Below are positions 1-6,354 of a stretch of 64,000 nt of DNA, piece by piece (within the stretch, counting starts at the first letter, position 1; each line of letters begins with the position of its first letter). This DNA is from Acidimicrobium ferrooxidans. Lineage in GTDB: Bacteria; Actinomycetota; Geothermincolia; Fen-727; Anoxymicrobiaceae. The notes below the pieces were generated by a model. That model searched no databases. It had not been told where the DNA came from and saw nothing but the letters and a program-made list of their open reading frames with translations. The stretch covers positions 599,380-663,379 of the forward strand of contig DYIU01000001.1 of NCBI GenBank assembly GCA_020723485.1, written 5' to 3'. The translations under genes and the position numbers were made by a program.

Positions 1-98
1 TTCTTCTTCGGCGCTGCCTTCTTCTTGGCGGCCGGCCTCTTCTTGGCTGCCGCCTTCTTCTTGGCCGGCTTCCTGGCTGCCTTCTTCGCTGCTGCCAT
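1..98 (-). CDS. Lysine/alanine/proline-rich histone H1-like protein, N-terminal part
   Basis: Only the first 32 codons are inside the window; the gene runs off the left edge. The visible protein is almost entirely Ala, Lys, Pro and Arg in AAKK/PAKK-type repeats. Such tails are typical of bacterial histone H1-like (HC1/HctB-like) DNA-binding tails and of the C-terminal extensions of some HU or SWIB proteins. The ATG at 98 follows a GGAGG ribosome-binding site at 6-7 nt spacing. It starts 12 nt downstream of the end of the hdrA remnant on the same strand. A basic repetitive sequence of this kind supports nucleic-acid binding, but no folded domain is visible, so function is inferred from composition alone. 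Confidence 0.6.
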   Translation of the reverse strand, partial: MAAAKKAARKPAKKKAAAKKRPAAKKKAAPKK

Positions 99-110
99 CG
101 CCTCTACCTC

Positions 111-690
111 CTATCTCCCTGACCCGGCTGTTGCCGTGGTCTTCCCGGCGAATTCCACTATCGCCCGCGCGGCCCCGTCGGCCGCTCCACCGACCTGAGT
201 CACCGCGTCGGTGACATCCATGGGTCTCGTACAGGCGCCGGCTATGTCTATCCCTGGTACGTCTGTATCCATCGGGGCCAGGAGGTCGTTGCTTGCGTTA
301 AAGAAATCATATTCGTCCATCGCTGCACCCAGCACTTCTGCGAGTCTGCTAATGCCCGGCGGAGGGACGAAAGCAGTGGAGAGGACTACCATGTCCACCT
401 CCATGCTCTTAACGCCACCGCTCTCGGTGTCATCATACCAAACCAAGAGGTTCTTAGTCTCTGGGTCTTCAGTTGTCTCTCCAGGTCGAACCCTCAAACA
501 CTTTATGCCGTACTCGCTCTCGCCTCTCTTTATATATTCGTCGAAACCTCTGCAAATGCTCTTAGGTCAGTGTAAAAGATTATGTTCCGCGTGTCGTCGC
601 GATGCGTGTACGCGAGCGCGTTGATGAGGCGCTCGTCCTCCATGCCGTGTATCACGTTGTCGAAGCAGCCGCCGCGCCAGCCGGGCGAGC
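111..690 (-). pseudogene. Frameshifted, 5'-truncated remnant of heterodisulfide reductase subunit A (HdrA)
   Basis: Two adjacent reading frames together spell the C-terminal half of an HdrA-like FAD protein. The first ends in an IIFYTDLRAF-type strand. The second carries the DMVVLSTAFVPPPG segment, then VPGIDIAGACTRPMDVTDAV and a GGAADGAA helix. The join is near 548, where the reading frame is restored by adding one G (GAGGTTTCG instead of GAGGGTTTCG). The product would then read AEGFDEYIKRGESEYGIK, as in HdrA. The 5' part of hdrA, with the FAD-binding N-terminus and the ferredoxin-like cysteines, is missing. Base composition is clearly less GC-rich than the neighbours. The frameshift could be a sequencing error, but the missing 5' part would still make it a fragment. 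Confidence 0.75.
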
Positions 691-921
691 CTACGTCTCG
701 CAGCTCTCCAGGTGCGCGATCATCCCCTCGAGCACCTTCTTGCGTCGCTGGACCTCGGCGATCTTTTTCTCGACGGTATCCATGTTCGGATCGAATACGC
801 ACTCGCCAAAATCACAGTTGATGCCGGCCAGCTCCTCGAACTTCGCCGCGAGCTTCGCGGTCTCCTCGTCAAGTGTTGCCAGTTCCTTGTCGAGAATCTC
901 TTGCTCTTCCGGGCTTGCCAT
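691..921 (-). CDS. Small coiled-coil protein of unknown function (76 aa)
   Basis: The ATG at 921 follows a strong AAGGAGG site (8 nt spacing) and the frame ends in TAG at 691. The protein is highly charged and largely helical. It has a Glu/Lys-rich first half, a central NCDFGECVF segment with two cysteines, and a second helix rich in Lys and Arg. It sits 80 nt downstream of porB on the same strand and directly abuts the hdrA remnant. I do not recognise the family. A small partner of the oxidoreductase operon or an unrelated small gene are both possible. The good ribosome-binding site is the main evidence that it is real. Confidence 0.55.
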   Translation of the reverse strand: MASPEEQEILDKELATLDEETAKLAAKFEELAGINCDFGECVFDPNMDTVEKKIAEVQRRKKVLEGMIAHLESCET

Positions 922-1001
922 CTAGATGACCTCCTTAGAAAGCTCTAGAAAAAATGTACGCATAGGATAGCAAAGAACAAAGCGCCGTGAAAAGATGCCA
1001 G

Positions 1002-1904
1002 TCAACCGAGCAGCCCGTACCTTTCGATGTTGGCGTCGGCGACGGCCTGTATCTGCTTCACGTGTTCGTCGCCTCCGGGGTACCTGTACAGGTGCGCGAA
1101 CCTCTTCTGCGGCCGGAGGTACTCATCCACCGGAACAAGGTCGTCCCGCTTGATCTTGCGTACCCTTACTATCTCACCGTCCTCCATCTCGAACAGCGGG
1201 TAGAGCCCCGAGTTCACCGCGGCTTGAGCCATCCTCACGGTCAGGTGGCTCTCCACTCCCCACCCTGACACGCAGGGGCTGTGTATCTGGACGTACTTCG
1301 GCCCGGTGAAGGAGAGCGCCTTCTTTATCTTCCGCTGTATGTCGACGGGGTAGCCCGCCGAAGCGGTAGCTATATAGACGGCCCCGTGAGCGGCCACGAT
1401 CGCGGGAAGGTCTTTTTTGCGCGTGGCGTTGCCCCACGACATCTTCCCGGTGGGACTGGTCGTGGTCAGCGCGTTCAGCGGCGTGAGGCCGGAGCGCTGG
1501 TAGCCCGTGTTCGAGTAGACCTCCGTGTCATAGCAGACGTACAGGATGTCGTGCCCCCTCTCGAGCATCCCCGAGAGCGCGCCCATGCCGATGTCGGCGG
1601 TCCCGCCGTCGCCGGCCTGCGCTATGACCTTCGTGCCGGTATCGCGCCCCAGGGCCTTGAGTGCGACCTCGATCCCGGACGCCACGCTCGCGGCGTTCTC
1701 GAAGAGCGAGTGTATCCAGGGCACCTGCCATGAAGACCGCGGGAACCTGGTGGTGAAGACCTCCAGGCAGCCTGTGGCGTTCGTCAGGATCACGTTGCGA
1801 CCGGCCGCCTCCAGGACCGTGCGCGCGGCCAGCGCCTCGCCGCAGCCCGCGCAGGCCGTGTGGCCGTATGCCATGAGCCTCGACTCGACCTGCTCGTTGG
1901 ACAT
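1002..1904 (-). CDS. porB: Pyruvate:ferredoxin oxidoreductase beta subunit (TPP-binding)
   Basis: 300 aa. This subunit of 2-oxoacid:ferredoxin oxidoreductase binds thiamine diphosphate and an iron-sulfur cluster and catalyses oxidative decarboxylation of pyruvate to acetyl-CoA, or the reverse. Visible motifs are ACAGCGE near the N-terminus (cluster cysteines), NATGCLEV, the TPP/Mg motif GDGGTADIG, and YDTEVYSNTGYQRSG, which is typical of the pyruvate-specific PorB group. A third conserved cysteine lies in the HSPCVSGW segment. The ATG is preceded by GGAGGTCTC, 9 nt after the porA stop. It is the last gene of porG-porD-porA-porB. Substrate assignment to pyruvate is by motif resemblance. Confidence 0.93.
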   Translation of the reverse strand: MSNEQVESRLMAYGHTACAGCGEALAARTVLEAAGRNVILTNATGCLEVFTTRFPRSSWQVPWIHSLFENAASVASGIEVALKALGRDTGTKVIAQAGDGGTADIGMGALSGMLERGHDILYVCYDTEVYSNTGYQRSGLTPLNALTTTSPTGKMSWGNATRKKDLPAIVAAHGAVYIATASAGYPVDIQRKIKKALSFTGPKYVQIHSPCVSGWGVESHLTVRMAQAAVNSGLYPLFEMEDGEIVRVRKIKRDDLVPVDEYLRPQKRFAHLYRYPGGDEHVKQIQAVADANIERYGLLG

Positions 1905-1913
1905 GAGACCTCC

Positions 1914-3098
1914 TCAGTCCTCTATCTGGTGTGCGGACCACAGCACCTCGTGGTCCACGCCCGTCATCTCGACGCGGCAAGTATCGTCGCTCAGGAGCCC
2001 GAGCGCTATCTTGCGGATATCTCTCTTCCTCACGTCGCGTCCGCCGAGGCCCACCACGAAGCTCGAGATGTTCGGCGTCAGCGAGGCGCCGCAGAAGGCG
2101 GACCGTATCTCGGAGCAAAGGATGCCTTCCAGGCCGAGGGAGATGTCCTTCTCAACGACGCCCACGACGCGCGCATTGTGCAGGGCCTCGTGCAGCTGGT
2201 TGCGCGGGAACGGCCTCACCGTCCGCACCTTGATTATCCCCACGGGGTGGCCCTCGTCCCGGAGCTCGTCAACCACTTCTTTCATGGTCCCGAGGAGCGA
2301 GCCCATGGAGACGAGGAGGACCTCGGCGTCGGAGTCGCGATAGCCCTCCACCAGGTCCCCCCGGAACCTGCCGAACTCCCCCGCGAAGCGCGCCGCGGAA
2401 TCGACGATCGCCTGCGACGCCTTCTGCATCGCCTGGTGGAGGAGCATGCGTATCTCCATGTAGGCGTCCGGCCCGGCCATGGAGCCCAGCGTTATCGGGT
2501 CATCCGGGGTGAGGTAGAACCTCGGCTCGAAGGGCGGCAGGTAAGAGTCCACCTGCTCGGGTCCGGGGACGTCCACGGTCTCCGTGGCGTGCGTCAGTAT
2601 GTAGCCGTCCATGCACACCATCACAGGGATGTTCAGCCGCTCGGCGATCTCGAACGCCTGGATGTGCATGTCGCCGGCCTCCTGCACGTCCTCCGCGTAC
2701 ATCTGTATCCACCCGCAGTCGCGGAGAGACATGGAGTCCTGCTGGTCGTTCCATATGTTGATAGGCGCGCTCACGGCGCGGTTGGCGACCGTCATAACCA
2801 CCGGCAGCCTCATGCCGGCGATGTTGAACATAACCTCGGTCATCAGGAGAAGGCCCTGGGACGAGGTCGCGGTGTAGGCGCGGGCACCGGTGGCCGAAGC
2901 GCCGAGGACCACCGAGGCCGCGGTGAACTCGCTGTCCGCCAGCACGTAGCCGGCGTCGAGCCTGCCGTCTGCGAGCATGCGGGCCAGGTCCTCCACTATG
3001 TGGGTCTGCGGCGTTATGGGGTAGGCGCAGACGACCTTCGGCCTGCATAGCGCGACGAACTCCGCAACGGCCCGGGAGCCCTCGAGGATGCGTCTCAT
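1914..3098 (-). CDS. porA: Pyruvate:ferredoxin oxidoreductase alpha subunit
   Basis: 394 aa. The protein has the pyrimidine-binding domain with the CAYPITPQTHIVEDLA motif close to the N-terminus, the TSSQGLLLMTEV active-site segment, and the C-terminal transketolase-C-like domain with VSMGSLLGTMKEVVDELRDEG. It pairs with PorB to form the catalytic core. The start chosen is ATG 3098, which overlaps the porD stop in an ATGA, so translation is probably coupled. The open frame continues upstream as a GC-rich shadow over porD, which I rejected. Length matches stand-alone PorA proteins. Confidence 0.93.
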   Translation of the reverse strand: MRRILEGSRAVAEFVALCRPKVVCAYPITPQTHIVEDLARMLADGRLDAGYVLADSEFTAASVVLGASATGARAYTATSSQGLLLMTEVMFNIAGMRLPVVMTVANRAVSAPINIWNDQQDSMSLRDCGWIQMYAEDVQEAGDMHIQAFEIAERLNIPVMVCMDGYILTHATETVDVPGPEQVDSYLPPFEPRFYLTPDDPITLGSMAGPDAYMEIRMLLHQAMQKASQAIVDSAARFAGEFGRFRGDLVEGYRDSDAEVLLVSMGSLLGTMKEVVDELRDEGHPVGIIKVRTVRPFPRNQLHEALHNARVVGVVEKDISLGLEGILCSEIRSAFCGASLTPNISSFVVGLGGRDVRKRDIRKIALGLLSDDTCRVEMTGVDHEVLWSAHQIED

Positions 3099-3487
3099 CC
3101 GGCGCCACCCCCTCCGCCGGGGGCCGAGCCCCGCCGCTCGGCGGACTCGATCGGGCCGCCGTAGTTCTCGTCCGGGCGCTCGACCGGCTCGCCCTTCACC
3201 TCGGGGCCGGGGACCCTCTCGGGCCCTCCCTCGGCCTCGAGCACCATGTCGATATCGTCGACCGGGCACATCTCCGCGCAGATACCACAGCCCTTGCAGG
3301 CGTCCATGTCCGCGTCGAACTTCTTCTTGTCGATGCGGAAGACGGCCCCATCCGGGCACATCAGCTCGCAGTTCCTGCAGCCGATGCAGTCGACCTGTTT
3401 GTGGCGCGGCCTGTAGATGCGCCAGCCGGACTTCTTCTCCTGGCGGGTCGTCCCTGGCTGTACGACCACTCCGTAAACGGGTTTCAT
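3095..3487 (-). CDS. porD: Pyruvate:ferredoxin oxidoreductase delta subunit (2x[4Fe-4S] ferredoxin)
   Basis: 130 aa. Two CxxCxxxCP cluster motifs are present: CIGCRNCELMCP and CKGCGICAEMCP. These are the usual pair of [4Fe-4S] sites that pass electrons from the catalytic subunits to free ferredoxin. The C-terminus carries a tail of about 40 residues rich in Gly, Pro and Glu that is longer than in most PorD proteins and ends in a glycine run. Its ATG overlaps the end of porG (ATGA) and its stop overlaps the start of porA, so the three genes form a translationally coupled unit. Confidence 0.92.
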   Translation of the reverse strand: MKPVYGVVVQPGTTRQEKKSGWRIYRPRHKQVDCIGCRNCELMCPDGAVFRIDKKKFDADMDACKGCGICAEMCPVDDIDMVLEAEGGPERVPGPEVKGEPVERPDENYGGPIESAERRGSAPGGGGGAG

Positions 3488-4044
3488 GACAGCACGCTCC
3501 TGGTATCCTCGAAGGCTCGCCGCATCGCGATTATCTCCTTCTCCCCGAGCTCGCCCGGGTACCGTTCCCTGACGCTCTTCTCCAGGGCGTCGAGCCGTAT
3601 CTCGCCGGATGCGCCCGCGAAGGCCCCGACCATTATCGTGTTTATTATGGGCTTGCCGACTATCTCCAGTGCGAGCTGGGTCGCCGGCACTGTCACGGCC
3701 CGGTAGCGGTCAGGGACATCGAACTCAGAGGGCGGCTGTTCGGTGTTTATCACCACAAGGCCACCGTCCTTCAGCCCGTCCAGCAAGTCGTCCCCGGTGA
3801 AGAGACTGGCGTCCTGCACTATCAGGTAATCAGGCTCGTAGACCTGGCTCCTCAGCCGTATGGGGGCGTCGCTGATCCTCACGTAAGCCGTCACCGGCGC
3901 GCCGTGCCGCTCAGAGCCGAACATGGGAAATGCCTGGGCGTAGAGCCCGTCGGTGAACGCGGCCTCGGCCAGGAACTCGCTCGCGGTGACGTTGCCCTGT
4001 CCGCCCCTGCCGTGAATCCGGATCTCCTTTATCAGCGGTACCAC
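3484..4044 (-). CDS. porG: Pyruvate:ferredoxin oxidoreductase gamma subunit
   Basis: 186 aa. The N-terminus has the family signature IRIHGRGGQGNVTASEFLAEAA. It is followed by a conserved AFPMFGSERHGAPVTAYVRI segment and a Rossmann-like core. This subunit closes the CoA site in POR/KOR enzymes. It is the first gene of the por unit and starts with GTG at 4044 after a G-rich stretch that is only a weak ribosome-binding site. The preceding selenoprotein gene ends 33 nt upstream on the same strand, so co-transcription is possible. Confidence 0.92.
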   Translation of the reverse strand: MVPLIKEIRIHGRGGQGNVTASEFLAEAAFTDGLYAQAFPMFGSERHGAPVTAYVRISDAPIRLRSQVYEPDYLIVQDASLFTGDDLLDGLKDGGLVVINTEQPPSEFDVPDRYRAVTVPATQLALEIVGKPIINTIMVGAFAGASGEIRLDALEKSVRERYPGELGEKEIIAMRRAFEDTRSVLS

Positions 4045-4077
4045 CCCCCGCTCACACGACCAACACGGTCATCTGCT

Positions 4078-4647
4078 TCAGTCCACCCACGGCCTCGCAC
4101 GCAGGGCCCAGTCGCTATCGGGATAGAGCTCCGTGAGCTCCGAGGCGGCCACGTCCAGGTGCGAGTCGTCATCGGTCGCCTTTCTCCTGGAGACGGCCCG
4201 GAAGTATATCGCCTCCGGGGCGAGCGCCGAGGCGGGATAGTCGCGGGCTACCGCATCGAACAGCTCTGCGGCCTCCGGGTAGTTGTGCGAGCCGAACGCC
4301 ACCCTGGCCCTGCCGAAGGACAGGTACGCCATGAAGATCTCGGGTGGCAGGAACCCGGTCACACGGTAGTGCTCGGCCGCTTTTCGGTCGGCGAAGACGA
4401 CGCTCGGAGTCCACACGACGTTGTACCGCCGGAGCAGCTTGCTCGCGCTGTCGTACGGTATCCGCCACGGGACGAAGTTCTGAGACACATACCGGGCGAC
4501 CTCTTCACTCGGGTACGTCACGGCACCCATCATGCGGCAGCCGCTTCACCTCTCCTTGAAGAAGTCGAGGAGCAGCGGCCTGGCTGACTCACCGGCGATG
4601 CGCAGCGCATCCGGCTCGCTTGCAGCCCAGCGGATGACCTCGGCCAT
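4078..4647 (-). CDS. Thioredoxin-like selenoprotein with C-terminal TPR-like helices (UGA = Sec34)
   Basis: Read with an in-frame UGA at 4548-4546, the gene encodes 189 aa. ATG 4647 is preceded by GGGAGGTGAC, a near-perfect ribosome-binding site. The first 33 codons encode a thioredoxin-like N-terminus ending in LLLDFFKER. UGA follows, then SGCRMMGAV, giving U-S-G-C exactly where thioredoxins have C-x-x-C. Downstream, NFVPWRIPYD and the cis-Pro loop VVWTPSVVFADR are classic thioredoxin-fold elements. Residues from about 105 on form TPR-like helices (YPEAAELFDAVARDYP). Without readthrough, the downstream part would start at an ATG with no ribosome-binding site and lack the active site. A hairpin that could act as SECIS lies just after the UGA. 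The role is probably thiol-disulfide or peroxide redox chemistry. The alternative is a point-mutated pseudogene or a TGC-to-TGA error. Confidence 0.82.
4522..4542 (-). promoter_or_regulatory. Candidate bacterial SECIS hairpin of the thioredoxin-like selenoprotein
   Basis: In the mRNA, 3 nt after the UGA, GGC pairs with GCC and CC with GG around a 2x2 internal loop (UG/GU). The 7-nt apical loop is GCAUGAU, with G as its first base, as preferred by bacterial SECIS elements. An alternative fold pairs GCGG with CCGC immediately after the UGA. No folding program was run, so only the position and pairing are directly seen. Confidence 0.45.
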
Positions 4648-4734
4648 GTCACCTCCCGGCGCAACACCTGGAACGGGCCGTCTCGACCCCTTCTTCAATG
4701 CCTGCCGCCGGACTCCTCCAGCGCCGCCGAGCCG

Positions 4735-6354
4735 TCAGGCGGCCTCGGGGCCGCTCGCCGGAGCGCCGGCCCGGCTCAGGGTGAACCAGAAGATGGAACC
4801 CCCGCCGTCCCTCGGCTCGCAGGCGACACGGCCTCCGTGGCCGTCGACGATCTGCCTCGCGAGGTACAACCCGAGGCCCAGGCCCACGCTGGAGTGGTGA
4901 TTGACCTCCTCCACCTGGTAGAAGCGGTCGAACACGAGCCGGCGGGACTCCTCGGGGATTCCGATGCCCCTGTCCAGGACACGGACGGTGACCGTGTTCC
5001 CGTCGCCCACCGCCTCTAACTCGATGTGTGACGACTCCGGGGAGAACTTGACGGCGTTGTCGAGCAGGATGGCGAGCAGCTGGACTATCTTCTCGGGGTC
5101 CGCCTTTACGTCCGGGTCCCCTTCGGCGACCCAGGTTATCTCGTTGGCGTTGCCGGCGGCCTTCATGTCAGACGCCGCCGCGGCGAGGAGCGGCTCCAAC
5201 CGGACGTCCGTCATGTTGAAGGTGAACCTGCCCTGCTCCACCAGCGAGACCTGCATCAGCTCCTCGACGAAGTGGGTGAGCCTGTCGATGGAGATGTTCA
5301 GCGCGTCCAGTATCTTGTGCAGGTCCTCCGGCTCCATCCTGTCGAGGTAGCCGTCCAGCATGGTCGTGTATCCCTTGACGACGCTGACGGGGTGGCGAAG
5401 CTCGTGCGAGGCTACTGTCAGGAAGTCAGCGAGCCTCTCGGCCCGCTCCTTCAGCTCCGCCTCCGCCTGCATACGCTCGATGACCTCCTGTTTGAGCTGG
5501 ACGTTCGTCTCGGCGAGTTCCGCGGTGCGCTCCTCCACCAGCTGCTCGAGCTGCTCCCGGTACCTCCGAAGGCGCTCTTCGTTGTGCTTGCGCTGGGTCA
5601 CGTCGCGAGAGTTGAAGACGATGCCGGCCACGGCCGGGTCTCCCAGCAGGTTCCTGCCGACCCCTTCCATGATGCGCCACGGGCCGTCCTTGTGCCTGAA
5701 ACGGTATTCCGCGACGGCGGTGGCGCCCGGGGTCTCCACCGAGCGGGTTATTATGCCCATGATGCGCGGCAGGTCTTCGGGGTGGATGAAATCGAAGAAG
5801 CTCCTCCCGACAATCTCCGAGGGTTTGTGCCCAAGGATCCGCTCGACGGATGAGCTCTCGAAGAGCACGGTGCCGTCGGCGCTTATCAGCATGATGACGT
5901 CGCTCGACTTCTCGATCAGAGACCGGAAGTAAGCCTCCCTCCGAAGGAGCTCGTCCTGGGCGCGCTTGAGGTCTATCTCGACCAGGGCTTTTGAGACGGC
6001 CTCCTCCAGCCTCGAGCGGAGGTTGGCATCCTTGACCACGTAGCCCGACGCGCTGGACCGGAACGAGCGCACGGCGGTCTCCTCGTCGCCGTGACCGGTT
6101 ACCATGATCACCCGCGGCCCCTCGTCCTGTCGCGAGAGTTCCTCCAGCAGGTCCACCCCTCGGCCGTCAGGCAGCATGAAATCGAGCGCCACTATGTCGA
6201 AACTCTCGGAGCCGGTCAGCCGACGAGCGGATTCGCAGTCGGGAGCGGTCTGGACGTCGAAGTCGAACCGCCGCTCGAGCATCTTCTTGAGATTGCGGGC
6301 CATGTCCGGGTCGTCTTCAACGACCAGCGCCTTCAGCCGCTCAGTCTCAGCCAA
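4735..6354 (-). CDS. Receiver-PAS-histidine kinase
   Basis: 539 aa from TTG 6354. Domain order is a receiver domain (about 7-125; VVEDDPD acidic pocket, ALDFMLPDG phospho-acceptor Asp, MVTGHG), a PAS domain (about 135-260), a coiled coil, a HisKA domain with SHELRHP phospho-acceptor His, and a HATPase domain (ILLDNAVKF N-box, DRGIGIP, GLGLGLYLARQIV). No membrane segment is visible, so it should be cytoplasmic. TTG 6354 follows GGAGGAATCGG and overlaps the stop of the preceding kinase gene (TTGGCTGA), implying translational coupling. A GTG at 6378 has no ribosome-binding site. The receiver-first order suggests that another kinase phosphorylates it. Confidence 0.88.
   Translation of the reverse strand: MAETERLKALVVEDDPDMARNLKKMLERRFDFDVQTAPDCESARRLTGSESFDIVALDFMLPDGRGVDLLEELSRQDEGPRVIMVTGHGDEETAVRSFRSSASGYVVKDANLRSRLEEAVSKALVEIDLKRAQDELLRREAYFRSLIEKSSDVIMLISADGTVLFESSSVERILGHKPSEIVGRSFFDFIHPEDLPRIMGIITRSVETPGATAVAEYRFRHKDGPWRIMEGVGRNLLGDPAVAGIVFNSRDVTQRKHNEERLRRYREQLEQLVEERTAELAETNVQLKQEVIERMQAEAELKERAERLADFLTVASHELRHPVSVVKGYTTMLDGYLDRMEPEDLHKILDALNISIDRLTHFVEELMQVSLVEQGRFTFNMTDVRLEPLLAAAASDMKAAGNANEITWVAEGDPDVKADPEKIVQLLAILLDNAVKFSPESSHIELEAVGDGNTVTVRVLDRGIGIPEESRRLVFDRFYQVEEVNHHSSVGLGLGLYLARQIVDGHGGRVACEPRDGGGSIFWFTLSRAGAPASGPEAA

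Noticed and set aside
3099-3359. N-terminal extension of porA
   Set aside because: It overlaps porD out of frame as an Arg/Gly-rich shadow; ATG 3098 gives the conserved PorA N-terminus and an ATGA overlap.
4078-4533. Shorter thioredoxin-like gene starting at ATG 4533
   Set aside because: That start has no ribosome-binding site and would remove the active site and first strand; the upstream frame through UGA has a strong ribosome-binding site and homologous sequence.
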